A stretch of DNA of 64,000 bases from Aggregatilineales bacterium. Lineage in GTDB: Bacteria; Chloroflexota; Anaerolineae; Aggregatilineales; Phototrophicaceae. The stretch covers positions 1 through 64,000 of the forward strand of contig JAUQWZ010000046.1 of assembly GCA_030834905.1 (NCBI GenBank), in the 5' to 3' direction. Below, one piece after another: positions 34,938 through 43,645 of the stretch (position 1 is the stretch's first letter; each line of letters opens with the position of its first letter). Position numbers and translations under genes: made by a program. The notes below the pieces were generated by a model that was not told where the DNA came from, ran no database searches, and worked only from the letters and a program-made list of their open reading frames with translations.

Positions 34938-36830
34938 TTATTCGGATTTATTGAGCCACTTCTCATAGCTGAACAGGCTCGACAGCAGGAGTTCGCGTAC
35001 CGCCATGAGTTCCTTTGGCATCCGGTCATACAGCTTGATGAACAGCGCCTCGTGTGACAGGATTTCCTGTTTCCAGACCTCAGGATCGATGCTCATCACC
35101 TGGTTAAAATCTTCCTCCGTGAAGTCCTCCATCCCCGTCCAGTCAATGTCGTTGTAGACCGGCACGCGACCGAGCTTCGTCTCTTTGCCGGCAGCCTGGG
35201 TGCGAACGCGCCCAACTATCCACTTGAGGATGCGCATATTCTCGCCAAAGCCGGGCCACAGGTAGTTCCCGTCCTCATCCTTGCGGAACCAGTTGACCAC
35301 GAAAATGCGCGGCGGATCGGGAATGTGACGCCCGAAACGCAGCCAGTGGTTGAAATAGCTCGCCATGTGATAGCCGCAGAAGGGCAGCATCGCGAACGGG
35401 TCGCGCCGCACTTCACCGATATTGCCCGCCGCCGCCGCCGTCATCTCCGAACCCAACGTCGCGGCGAAGTAAACGCCGTAGACCCAGTTGAACGACTGAA
35501 AGACCAGCGGGGCAACGCCGCTGCGCCGCCCACCGAAGATGAGCGCCTTAATTGGCACGCCTTCGGGATTTTCCCACTCTGAGTCAATCGATGGGCACTG
35601 GCTCGCCGGTACGGTGAAGCGCGAATTCGGGTGCGCCGCCTTGCGACCGCAGTCCGGCGTCCAGTCCTTCCCCTGCCAGTCGATCAGATGCGCGGGCGGC
35701 GTGCTGGTCAGCCCTTCCCACCACACGTCACCGTCGTCGGTCAGCGCCACGTTGGTGAAAATCGTGTTACGCGCAATCGTCGCCGTGGCGTTCGGGTTGG
35801 TCTTGGCGTTGGTGCCGGGCGCTACGCCGAAGAAACCAGCTTCCGGGTTGATGGCGTGCAGATTGCCATCCTTGCCGGGCTTGATCCAGGCGATGTCGTC
35901 GCCAACAGTGGTGACCTTCCAGCCCTTAAATGACTCCGGCGGGACGAGCATTGCGAAATTGGTCTTGCCGCAGGCGCTGGGGAACGCCGCCGCCAGATAG
36001 GTCTTTTCACCATCCGGCGATTCGACGCCCATGATCAGCATGTGTTCCGCCAGCCAGCCTTCATCACGGGCGATATTTGAAGCAATGCGCAGGGCGAAGC
36101 ATTTCTTGCCCAGCAGCGCGTTGCCGCCGTAGCCGCTGCCATACGACCAGATCGAGCGCTCTTCAGGGAAGTGAACGATGTACTTCTCGTCCTGGCTGCA
36201 GGGCCAGGGAACGTCTGTCTGCCCCGGTTCAAGCGGCACGCCCACCGAGTGCATACAGGGGACAAACTGATTATCTTCGTCGAGTACGTCGTAAACGGCG
36301 CTGCCCATCCGGGTCATGATGCGCATGTTGACCGCTACATAAGCCGAGTCGCTCAGTTCGACGCCGATGTAGGAGATGGACGATCCAAGCGGACCCATGC
36401 TGAACGGGATGACGTACATGGTACGACCACGCATACAGCCATCGAATAACCCGTTCAGAGTCTTGTGCATTTCGCGCGGGTCAACCCAGTTATTGGTTGG
36501 TCCGGCTTCGGTCTTGCTCAGGCTGCACACAAAGGTGCGGTCTTCCATGCGCGCCACGTCGTTAGGATTGGAGCGAGCAAGGAAGCTGTTCGGGCGCAGC
36601 GTTTCATTCAGGCGGATAAAGGTGCCGTTTTCCACCAGCAGTTGGCAGAGATCGTCGTATTCTTCCTGAGAGCCGTCGCACCAGTGAATGCGGTCGGGCT
36701 TGCACAGGCTGACCATGTCCTGAATCCAGGACTGGAGCTTCTGATGTCGAACTTCCAGGGGAAACTGCACCGGGGTTCCCGGCACGACCTCAAATTCACG
36801 GGCAGTACTCGGATGCGCTGCAATAGCCAT
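34938..36830 (-). CDS. pckG: Phosphoenolpyruvate carboxykinase (GTP)
   Basis: 630 residues from ATG 36830 (MAIAAHPSTAREF), with AGAGGA 10 nt upstream. GTP-PEPCK markers: RTFVCSLSKTEAGPTNNW, FPSACGKTNFAML (P-loop with reactive Cys), VGDDIAWI (metal-binding Asp), WKDWTPD-type GKDWTPDC and FNWVYGVYFAATLGSE. It converts oxaloacetate and GTP to phosphoenolpyruvate, the first committed gluconeogenic step. An ArsR-type repressor gene lies 66 nt upstream in the same direction, so expression is probably controlled by it. Terminator downstream. Confidence 0.96.
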   Translation of the reverse strand: MAIAAHPSTAREFEVVPGTPVQFPLEVRHQKLQSWIQDMVSLCKPDRIHWCDGSQEEYDDLCQLLVENGTFIRLNETLRPNSFLARSNPNDVARMEDRTFVCSLSKTEAGPTNNWVDPREMHKTLNGLFDGCMRGRTMYVIPFSMGPLGSSISYIGVELSDSAYVAVNMRIMTRMGSAVYDVLDEDNQFVPCMHSVGVPLEPGQTDVPWPCSQDEKYIVHFPEERSIWSYGSGYGGNALLGKKCFALRIASNIARDEGWLAEHMLIMGVESPDGEKTYLAAAFPSACGKTNFAMLVPPESFKGWKVTTVGDDIAWIKPGKDGNLHAINPEAGFFGVAPGTNAKTNPNATATIARNTIFTNVALTDDGDVWWEGLTSTPPAHLIDWQGKDWTPDCGRKAAHPNSRFTVPASQCPSIDSEWENPEGVPIKALIFGGRRSGVAPLVFQSFNWVYGVYFAATLGSEMTAAAAGNIGEVRRDPFAMLPFCGYHMASYFNHWLRFGRHIPDPPRIFVVNWFRKDEDGNYLWPGFGENMRILKWIVGRVRTQAAGKETKLGRVPVYNDIDWTGMEDFTEEDFNQVMSIDPEVWKQEILSHEALFIKLYDRMPKELMAVRELLLSSLFSYEKWLNKSE

Positions 36831-36896
36831 GTTTTGTTTGTCCTCTACGTGACAGAGAATAGATAGCGAATGTTGGTACGGTCGTGATGACACAAC

Positions 36897-37226
36897 CTAG
36901 ATGACCGGTCTTTGCGCGGCACCCAGCGCCACAGACCCCTGTTCCTGCATTTGTTCCGTTAAAATCGCTCTCAGCATGTCCATGGATTGAACGATGCGCT
37001 GGTCGGTCACAAAGTAGTAGATTGATTTGCCCCGCCGTTCTGCCGACACAATCCCGCTTTCGCGCATGATGCGCAGGTGGCGAGACACCGCCGGTTGAGA
37101 CAGCCCGATACGCTGAACAAGCTCAGTGACACTTTGCGGTTCATCTGCCAGTGCATACAGCAGCAGCAGGCGGTGTAGGTCTGCCAATGCTGCGCACATC
37201 TCGGCATGGCGTTGACTGATTTCCAT
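36897..37226 (-). CDS. ArsR/SmtB-family regulator upstream of pckG
   Basis: 109 residues. Winged-helix pattern: LADLHRLLLLYALADEP, VTELVQRIGLSQPAVSRHLR (recognition helix) and ESGIVSAERRGKSIYYFV. No ELCVCDL-type metal-binding Cys motif is visible, so a metal is not the obvious ligand. It is the first gene of an ArsR-pckG pair, which suggests autoregulation and control of PEPCK, an unusual target for this family. It faces a deazaflavin-type reductase gene across 150 bp. Confidence 0.88.
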   Translation of the reverse strand: MEISQRHAEMCAALADLHRLLLLYALADEPQSVTELVQRIGLSQPAVSRHLRIMRESGIVSAERRGKSIYYFVTDQRIVQSMDMLRAILTEQMQEQGSVALGAAQRPVI

Positions 37227-37376
37227 CGCATGTCCTGTACAATAAACCTGCGTATAAACAAATTGATATATGTGGATTTGTCTTCAGGATACGTCTTTGT
37301 GCAAAATTTCACGAGTGCTATCCATCACCTTTTTACCGGTGACATATGGCTATGTACGCCAGATGAGGGAAAACAC

Positions 37377-37727
37377 ATGGCTTCGGAACCCGCATCCGAG
37401 CAGCAAAACGCGCCGCCGTATCTGTATCTGACCACGATTGGACGCAAAACGGGCAACCCCCACGAGATCGAAATCTGGTTCGTGGAATACGATGGCGCGT
37501 ATTACCTGATGTCGGAATATCCTGACAAGTCTGATTGGGTGAGAAACATCCGGCATAACCCGTCAGTCAGTTTTCGCATCAGCAGCCACAGCGCCGAGCC
37601 TGTCGCCGCGACCGCCCGCGTGATCGACCATGCGCAGTCGCCGGAACTCATCGCCGCCGTCGCCCGTCTGATGCAGGCGAAATATGAGTGGAGTGATGGG
37701 CAGATCGTGGAACTGGAAAGAAAGTAA
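37377..37727 (+). CDS. Nitroreductase/deazaflavin (F420)-type oxidoreductase
   Basis: 116 residues from ATG 37377 with GAGGGA 6-11 nt upstream; the longer open frame before it covers the promoter of the arsR gene. The split-barrel pattern YLYLTTIGRKTGNPHEIEIW, then YYLMSEYPDKSDWVRNIRHN and VSFRI, matches the DUF385/Ddn (PNPOx-like) family, in which related enzymes use F420H2. The length is close to minimal for the fold. Cofactor is inferred from family; no F420 biosynthesis gene is in this window. Confidence 0.85.
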   Translation: MASEPASEQQNAPPYLYLTTIGRKTGNPHEIEIWFVEYDGAYYLMSEYPDKSDWVRNIRHNPSVSFRISSHSAEPVAATARVIDHAQSPELIAAVARLMQAKYEWSDGQIVELERK

Positions 37728-37800
37728 AAAGTTGAAAGTTGAAAAGTTGAAAGCGGAAAGGGGACAGGATAAAGTGCAGGTACTTTCCGCTTTCTCCTTT
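37728..37800. repeat. GTTGAAA-rich inverted repeat tract
   Basis: AAAAGTTGAAAGTTGAAAAG with AAAGCGGAAAGG on the left, and ACTTTCCGCTTTCTCC on the right, form an inverted pair (GCGGAAAG / CTTTCCGC). It shares the AGTTGAAAG / ACTTTCAACT word with the tracts at 7175-7205 and 59728. Confidence 0.65.
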
Positions 37801-37822
37801 TCGCTTCCCAAGGCGCGGATGG

Positions 37823-38623
37823 ATGAATTATTTCGGCTTTCTGGCAAAATTCGTCATTGTCCCGCTGGTCGGGCTGGGCTGGCTGGCATGGCGCGATTCG
37901 CGGCGCGGCACAACCGCGCCCCCGTCGCTGAATGCCATCCCGGCTGAAGCCGCGCTGCTGGGGCATGTGGTCGTCGCCTTCGCCTACACTACCCCCTGGG
38001 ACAACTATCTGGTGAAAACCCGCGTCTGGTGGTATGACCCGAAGCGGGTCACGGGTATCGTGTTCGGCTACGTGCCCATCGAAGAATACAGTTTCTTCGT
38101 CCTGCAAACGCTGCTTTCCGGCGGGTGGCTGCTGCACTTGACCCGCCATCTGCCCGCCAACGAGCAGCCGCCAGCGCGCCCGCTGCGCATCCGCATCGGC
38201 GCAACTCTGGCGCTGGGCGCGGTCTGGCTGGGCGCGGTTTACAATCTGTTCAGGGGATCAAAATCGCGCGCCTATCTGAGTCTGACACTTGCCTGGGCGC
38301 TGCTGCCGGTGATGTTCCAGGTCGCCTTTGGCGGGGACATCCTCTGGCAGCACCGCCGGTTGGTGACGCTGGGTATTATTCCGACAACTATCTATCTTGC
38401 TGCCGCCGACACACTGGCGATCACCAGCGGCACCTGGACGATCAACCCCGAAAAGACGGTCAACGTCTATCTTGGCGGCAGGCTGCCGCTGGAAGAAGGG
38501 CTGTTCTTCCTGATGACCAACGTGCTGATCGCCTTTGGTCTGACGCTGGTGCTGTCGCCGCAGAGCCAGCAGCGCCTACCGGCGTTCCTGCGGCGTTATC
38601 TGCCCGACAGGACAGCCATATGA
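37823..38623 (+). CDS. Lycopene cyclase (CrtYc/CrtYd-type, fused)
   Basis: 266 residues, about seven membrane helices, made of two homologous halves. The first has TTPWDNYLVKTRVWWYDPKR and YVPIEEYSFFVLQT; the second has ADTLAITSGTWTINPEKTVN and GGRLPLEEGLFFLMTN. These are the PWDN, WxY and (P)xEE motifs of the lycopene cyclase domain found as CrtYc+CrtYd in actinobacteria and as a fused gene in archaea and some bacteria. It cyclises lycopene ends to beta-carotene. No other crt gene is adjacent. Whether one or both ends are cyclised cannot be told. Confidence 0.9.
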   Translation: MNYFGFLAKFVIVPLVGLGWLAWRDSRRGTTAPPSLNAIPAEAALLGHVVVAFAYTTPWDNYLVKTRVWWYDPKRVTGIVFGYVPIEEYSFFVLQTLLSGGWLLHLTRHLPANEQPPARPLRIRIGATLALGAVWLGAVYNLFRGSKSRAYLSLTLAWALLPVMFQVAFGGDILWQHRRLVTLGIIPTTIYLAAADTLAITSGTWTINPEKTVNVYLGGRLPLEEGLFFLMTNVLIAFGLTLVLSPQSQQRLPAFLRRYLPDRTAI

Positions 38624-38657
38624 TTCGTCAATCAACTGAAATATCGGGGAGGCAATC

Positions 38658-39491
38658 ATGACTGAAAAATGCTACGTCTTTAACGTGGGCAGCTTCAACT
38701 GCGCGGCGCTGGCAGACGGCGGCTCGGTGATTGGCGCTGACGGTATCCTGAAGCGCTTCACGCAAGCCAGCGAAGCCGACTGCCGCCAGGCATACGCCGA
38801 TGTCGGGCTGTCGCTTGACGAGGCATACAGCGCCCTGAACATTCTGCTGGTAAAAATCGGCGGCGATACGATATTGATAGATGCGGGCGAGGCGGGCAAG
38901 CCCAGAGGCGGGGACTTACCTGCAAGTCTGCGGTTGGCGGGTGCTGACCCAGCGGTGGTTACGCGGGTGATCATCACCCACACGCATGGCGATCACGTCC
39001 AGGGCTTGCTGACCGCCGATGGACAGCCGACCTACCCGAACGCCGCTTACATCATTTCGAGGACAGAGCTGGCTTTCTGGCAGCAGCGGATCGAGGAACG
39101 CGCCCCCGATCAGCGCCCGATTGTGACCATGATGCAGGCGCGAGGGCTGCGTCTGATCGACATGGACGAGGAAATTATACCCGGCGTGACCGCCGTCCCC
39201 ATTCCGGGACATACTTCCGGTCAGATCGCAGTCATGTTTGAATCGGGCGGTCAAAAGCTGATTCACCTGGCGGACATGCTGCACACCCCGATGCAGTTCG
39301 CCCATCCTGAGTGGTCGCCGACGTTTGATGCCGACACCAGCCAATCGGTTCCAACCCGCCGCCGGCTGCTGGAACGGGCTGCCGACGAAAACGCGCTGGT
39401 GATGTTCTACCACCTGCCCTTTCCGGGGCTGGGACGGGTGCGGCGGGCGGGTGGTGCTTTTGTCTGGGAACCGCTGGCAGCATCAGTCTGA
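38658..39491 (+). CDS. MBL-fold metallo-hydrolase
   Basis: 277 residues, RBS GGGAGGC. Metallo-beta-lactamase fold motifs: NILLVKIGGDTILIDAG, the metal site THTHGDHVQGL, PGHTSGQIAVMF, IHLADMLH and MFYHLPFPGLG. It resembles quorum-lactonase/RNase-Z-like members of the superfamily, without enough to fix the substrate. It lies 34 nt after the lycopene cyclase gene, so probably co-transcribed. Confidence 0.88.
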   Translation: MTEKCYVFNVGSFNCAALADGGSVIGADGILKRFTQASEADCRQAYADVGLSLDEAYSALNILLVKIGGDTILIDAGEAGKPRGGDLPASLRLAGADPAVVTRVIITHTHGDHVQGLLTADGQPTYPNAAYIISRTELAFWQQRIEERAPDQRPIVTMMQARGLRLIDMDEEIIPGVTAVPIPGHTSGQIAVMFESGGQKLIHLADMLHTPMQFAHPEWSPTFDADTSQSVPTRRRLLERAADENALVMFYHLPFPGLGRVRRAGGAFVWEPLAASV

Positions 39492-39595
39492 ACATGTGAT
39501 GTGTCTTTCGCGCCGCGCGCGATCTCGCAGCTTCCGGTCAAGCGGCGTTAAACGGCTCGTGCTACAATGCAGAAAAATGCAAAGGACAGCGCTTC

Positions 39596-40762
39596 ATGTC
39601 AACATTTCAGGCACAGGAAGCACAGGAAATCCACCAGGATGCTCTGCTCCAGAAGCAGAACGTCGTCGGCGTCGCCGTCGGCTACAAAGAGTCCGAGGGC
39701 GTCACGACCGACGAGGTCGCCGTCGTGGTGCTGGTCGAAGAGAAGAAGCCGCTGGCGGCGCTCAGCGCACAGGATGCGATTCCCAAAGAAATTGACGGCA
39801 TGAAGACCGACGTAGTCGAGGTTGGCTACCTGCGCGCCCAGCAAAGCGCCCGCGACCGCTATCGTCCGATCATTCCAAGCGGCGTCAGTATCGGGCATTA
39901 CAAGGTGACGGCGGGAACGCTCGGCACCATCGTCAAAGATAAGACTTCGGGCGAGCTGTTCCTGCTCTCCAATAATCACGTCCTCGCCAACAGCAACGAT
40001 GCCCTGGTCAACGACCCGATCCTTCAGCCCGCCGCCATGGACAGCGGACAGAACCCCGCCGACGTGGTGGCGAAGCTGGAGCGCTTCATCAAGCTGCGCT
40101 TCATCGGCGATCCGGTTGAGACGCCGCCGGTCACCCCGCCCACCGATCCGCCGCCCATCCCGCCGGGCGAAACGCCGACGCCGCCGGTGATCCCGCCGAT
40201 TACCCCAACGGCTCGCTGCGATATCGCTGAGACTGTGGCAGGGGTTGGCAACGCGCTGGCGGCGCTGTTCGGCTCCGAGAAACGGCTGACGACGCAAAGC
40301 CTTTCGGCGCAGATAGCATCAGCCCCCACGCCAGTGCGCGGCATGGCGCTGGCGAGCGCGGCGGTGCCGGAAAACATGGCGGACTGCGCCCTCGCCCGCC
40401 CGCTGGATCCGTTCATGTTCAGCGACAACATCAAGAACATCGGCATGGTCTACGACACCAAGCCGCCCGCGCTGGGAATGCGGGTGCGCAAATTCGGGCG
40501 CACGACCGAATACACCGAAGGGACTATCACCTTACTGAACGCGACCGTCAATATCAACTACAACACCATGTACGGACCGCGCACCGCCCGTTTCGTCGGG
40601 CAGGTGATCACCGAAAGCATGAGTCAGGGTGGCGATTCCGGCTCGCTGATCGTGGATATCACCGAAAACAAGGCGGTTGGCTTGCTGTTTGCCGGCTCGA
40701 ATCTCGCTACCATCTTCACGCCCATTCAGGTTGTGTTAGACGCGCTGAACATCACGTTATAG
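39596..40762 (+). CDS. Trypsin-fold protein with a distinct N-terminal domain
   Basis: 388 residues with no signal peptide. Residues 20-85 form a small alpha/beta domain: VVGVAVGYKESEG, DEVAVVVLVEEKK, IDGMKTDVVEVG. The protease-like part follows with FLLSNNHVLAN (His about 127) and, after a Pro/Thr linker (about 176-205) and an inserted region, MSQGGDSGSLIVD (Ser about 347). His and Ser match the chymotrypsin-like catalytic pair; the Asp is not certain. Lack of a leader suggests cytoplasmic action or non-classical export. The next gene encodes the N-terminal domain alone. Confidence 0.78.
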   Translation: MSTFQAQEAQEIHQDALLQKQNVVGVAVGYKESEGVTTDEVAVVVLVEEKKPLAALSAQDAIPKEIDGMKTDVVEVGYLRAQQSARDRYRPIIPSGVSIGHYKVTAGTLGTIVKDKTSGELFLLSNNHVLANSNDALVNDPILQPAAMDSGQNPADVVAKLERFIKLRFIGDPVETPPVTPPTDPPPIPPGETPTPPVIPPITPTARCDIAETVAGVGNALAALFGSEKRLTTQSLSAQIASAPTPVRGMALASAAVPENMADCALARPLDPFMFSDNIKNIGMVYDTKPPALGMRVRKFGRTTEYTEGTITLLNATVNINYNTMYGPRTARFVGQVITESMSQGGDSGSLIVDITENKAVGLLFAGSNLATIFTPIQVVLDALNITL

Positions 40763-40781
40763 CGCTGAACAGGAGCCAGCT

Positions 40782-41048
40782 ATGGCGCAGCAGGACTTGA
40801 ATAAGCAAATTCGGCGCGCGACCGACGCCCAGCAGCAGTTCACCGAGGAACTCCTGAAGTACCCGCACGTCGTCGGCGTCGCCGTTGGCTACGTGACGCG
40901 CAACGGCGAACGCCAGGACGAGATCGGGTTGATCGTGATGGTGGACGAGAAGATCAGCGAGGCGCAGCTTGCGCCCGAAGAAATCCTGCCGCGCCAGATT
41001 GACGGCGTGCCGGTCGATGTACAGGAGATGGGTACATTTACAGCGTAG
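40782..41048 (+). CDS. Stand-alone copy of the upstream protein's N-terminal domain
   Basis: 88 residues, RBS AGGAGC. The body YPHVVGVAVGYVTRNGERQ, DEIGLIVMVDEK and ILPRQIDGVPVDVQEMG aligns with residues 20-85 of the preceding trypsin-fold protein (VVGVAVGY, DEVAVVVLVEEK, IPKEIDGMKTDVVEVG). It starts 20 nt after that gene's stop. A free copy of a domain attached to a protease suggests a prodomain, inhibitor or substrate-recognition role; this is inference from sequence similarity and adjacency. Confidence 0.75.
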   Translation: MAQQDLNKQIRRATDAQQQFTEELLKYPHVVGVAVGYVTRNGERQDEIGLIVMVDEKISEAQLAPEEILPRQIDGVPVDVQEMGTFTA

Positions 41049-41117
41049 AAAACCGCCGCTTAATCTGTTACAGTTCAGCTTATTACGGCGGGTGAAGCGG
41101 AGGAGCAGGAACTCGTG

Positions 41118-42353
41118 ATGCTGAGTCGGAAGCCATCGTTGCGGTGGCGATGGTGGGTCGTGCTCGTCATCGTCATGACGGGCTGCTCTCTTAATTTTTC
41201 ACCGCCAGAGGTCACGCAGACCGTCAGCGGCACGCCTGAAGTCCAGATGGTCGCCCCGCTGCCACAGTCGATCTACTTCGAGGGCGTCGATGTGATCGTT
41301 CAGGCGCTGGTCACCAATGCCGGAGCCGACATCGACCGCGTGGAAGTTGCCGTCGATTCGACGATCATCGCCACGCTGACCGACGCCAACCCTGACGGCG
41401 CCAACGCTTTCAGCGTGACGCAGCGCTGGACTGCCGCCAGAACGGGCGAACACAGCGCCAGCGTGACGGCTTTCCGTTCCGACGGTGCCAGCAGCGCCCC
41501 GGCGGCGGTCACGTTTACCGTCACCAGTGCCAGCGCTCAAAGCACCGAGGAAGCCGAGCCACAAAGCTCGGCGCAGCCCACAGCCCGCGCGACCAATACC
41601 GGCGCTCCGGCAACGTCAGCGCCAGCCAATACTGCTGTCCCACAGCCAACCGCCCCACCCGCCCAACCGACGCAGCCGCCAAGCGCCGCGCCGGTAGCGA
41701 CCTTCAACCAGCCGGTAAATGTCCGGCGGGGACCGGGAACGATCTTTAACCCGCCCATCGGCAGCTTCAATGTCGGTCAGACCACCGAAATTCTGGGGCG
41801 CAACCCGGCGGGCGACTGGTACAAGGTGCGCTATGGCAGCGGCGAGGGCTGGGTCTTCGCGGCGCTGGTCAGCATCACCGGCGAAACCGCGTCGCTTCCG
41901 GTTGATCAGGGTCCGCCGATGCCAACAGCCGCGCCGCCAACAGCCGTCCCGCCCACCGCGCCGCCGGTCGCGACAGCCGCCCCGGCAACCAGCGCCAATC
42001 TGGTCGCGGGCGTAGTCGTGCTCAACCCGCCGCAGCCGGTATGCAATGAGACGGTCAACATTGGGTTTGACGTGGCGAACCTCGGAGCCGAGCGAACAGC
42101 CGCCAGCAGCACCATTTCGGTGCAGGATGTGCGCGCCGCCGACGGCACCGTTCAGCAGGAAACCATTGGCGGCTTCCCGGTGCTCGAACCCGGTCAGACC
42201 TTCCGGGTGGAAATGGCGCTGACCGTCTCGACGTGGTTTAATGAAGATCACCGTCTGATCCTCATTATCGACCCCAACAACCAGGTTCCCGAAACGCAGG
42301 ACGGCGATAACCGGGCGGAACTGACCTATCGCCTGGCGCAAGGCGGCTGCTAG
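41118..42353 (+). CDS. Lipoprotein with Ig-like, SH3b and CARDB domains
   Basis: 411 residues from ATG 41118 (a GTG at 41115 precedes). The lipobox is VIVMTGC with Cys near residue 24. An Ig-like domain (about 35-140) leads to a Pro/Thr/Ala linker, then an SH3b domain (about 197-252: NVRRGPGTIFNPPIGSFNVG and GEGWVFAALV). A CARDB-type beta-sandwich closes the protein (about 310-405: VNIGFDVANLGAERTAAS and VPETQDGDNRAELTY). It is a surface lipoprotein for wall or protein binding; no enzyme motif seen. Confidence 0.85.
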   Translation: MLSRKPSLRWRWWVVLVIVMTGCSLNFSPPEVTQTVSGTPEVQMVAPLPQSIYFEGVDVIVQALVTNAGADIDRVEVAVDSTIIATLTDANPDGANAFSVTQRWTAARTGEHSASVTAFRSDGASSAPAAVTFTVTSASAQSTEEAEPQSSAQPTARATNTGAPATSAPANTAVPQPTAPPAQPTQPPSAAPVATFNQPVNVRRGPGTIFNPPIGSFNVGQTTEILGRNPAGDWYKVRYGSGEGWVFAALVSITGETASLPVDQGPPMPTAAPPTAVPPTAPPVATAAPATSANLVAGVVVLNPPQPVCNETVNIGFDVANLGAERTAASSTISVQDVRAADGTVQQETIGGFPVLEPGQTFRVEMALTVSTWFNEDHRLILIIDPNNQVPETQDGDNRAELTYRLAQGGC

Positions 42354-42413
42354 ACTGCCAGAAAGCGGCGGCACAACCTTTGGTTTGCTGCCGCGACTCC
42401 GCTTCTGACCCGC

Positions 42414-43367
42414 CTACTGCTGCCAGAACGACTCGTGCAGATACTTGTAGGCGTTGTCCGGTAGCAGCGTGACAACCACGCCCGGCTGACCCGCCCGCGC
42501 CAGTTCACCGGCGATCATCAGCGCGCCAACCATCGCCGCCGCCGCGCTGATGCCGACAAAGCAGCCTTCCTCACGTGCCAGCCGCCGCGCCATCTCATAG
42601 GTCGCTTCGGTGCTGATGCCGATCTGCCGGTCGGGAAAGAACTCGTCATAAATGCCCGGCTTGATCGCCGTCGGCATGTGCTTCAGCCCTTCCAGACCGT
42701 GAAACGGCGAATCGGGCTGCAAGGCGACGATCTCGACGTTCGGATTGTAGTCCTTCAGGCGGCGTCCGGTGCCCATCAGCGTACCGGTAGTGCCCAGCCC
42801 GGCGACAAAATGGGTCACTGTCCCGCCCGTCTGCTCCCAGATTTCGACGCCGGTCGTGTCATAATGCGCCTGCCAGTTTGCCGGGTTGTTGTACTGATCG
42901 GCGTAGAAATAGCGCTCCGGCTCGGCAGCCGCCAGCTCGCGCACCGCGCGAATAGCGCCGTCCGAGCCTTCAAGCGGATCGGTCAGCTCAAGCGCTGCCC
43001 CATATGCCTTGAGGACGGCGATACGCTCCGGGCTGGCGTTGGCGGGCACAAACAGCTTCACGCGGTAGCCTTTCGCCGCGCCCAGCATGGCGTAGGCGAT
43101 GCCGGTGTTGCCGCTGGTGCTATCGAGGATCACCTTACCGGGATGCAGCGCCCCGCTGCGCTCCGCCTGCCGGATGATGTTCACCGCCGCGCGGTCTTTG
43201 ACGCTGCCACCGGGATTCGTCCATTCGGCTTTGGCATAGACTGCCACGCTGTCAGGCAGATGCGCCGTCACGCTGCCGAAGCCGAGCAGCGGCGTATTCC
43301 CGATCAGGTCATCGATACTGCGCTTATAGCTGAGCGCTGGTTTTGCGGGATTAAGGGTCAGGGTCAT
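42414..43367 (-). CDS. cysK: Cysteine synthase (O-acetylserine sulfhydrylase)
   Basis: 317 residues from ATG 43367 (MTLTLNPAKPAL). PLP-fold type II motifs: IGNTPLL, NPGGSVKDRAAVNII (Lys Schiff base), DSTSGNTGIAYAM, GLGTTGTLMGTGRRLK and EGCFVGISAAAAMVGA (Ser of the C-terminal phosphate site). It makes L-cysteine from O-acetylserine and sulfide; a CysM-like preference or cystathionine beta-synthase activity cannot be excluded. The upstream 278 bp contain nested hairpins with T-tracts and may control it. Confidence 0.92.
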   Translation of the reverse strand: MTLTLNPAKPALSYKRSIDDLIGNTPLLGFGSVTAHLPDSVAVYAKAEWTNPGGSVKDRAAVNIIRQAERSGALHPGKVILDSTSGNTGIAYAMLGAAKGYRVKLFVPANASPERIAVLKAYGAALELTDPLEGSDGAIRAVRELAAAEPERYFYADQYNNPANWQAHYDTTGVEIWEQTGGTVTHFVAGLGTTGTLMGTGRRLKDYNPNVEIVALQPDSPFHGLEGLKHMPTAIKPGIYDEFFPDRQIGISTEATYEMARRLAREEGCFVGISAAAAMVGALMIAGELARAGQPGVVVTLLPDNAYKYLHESFWQQ

Positions 43368-43400
43368 GAGTCTCTCAGATCTTCCAATACAACCAGAAAC

Positions 43401-43486
43401 AAAAAAGGCTGGCGGCGATAAAAAAACGCAGAACATCTCCGGCTCTCACAGCCGGGGCGTTCTACGCCTTTCAATCGTCGTCAGCC
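43401..43486 (-). terminator. Nested double terminator/attenuator before cysK
   Basis: On the minus strand an inner hairpin (43466-43427) pairs GCGTAGAACG with a TGTTCTGCG arm and is followed by TTTTTTT (43426-43420). An outer stem pairs GGCTGACGACGAT (43486-43474) with ATCGCCGCCAGCC (43419-43407), 11 of 13 bases, and is followed by TTTTTT (43406-43401). It ends only 34 nt before the cysK start, so if transcription starts upstream the structure must be overcome. Confidence 0.75.
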
Positions 43487-43645
43487 TGTTGGGTCTAGCC
43501 CGTCAGCTTGTCAGTTCCGCCGTCTGAAGTGCGTTAACGCCCCCTCTCCAGACAGCAACAACATACGCAGGTGAATGTCATCAGGTTAACCAAATTTAGC
43601 GAACATAACCCAGTGTAAGCCGTAAACAGGCGGCTGTCAATGTCG

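Noticed and set aside
43368..43645. SAM or T-box riboswitch before cysK
   Set aside because: No T-box GGTGG-ACCGCG block and no SAM-I core were seen; only hairpins with T-tracts.
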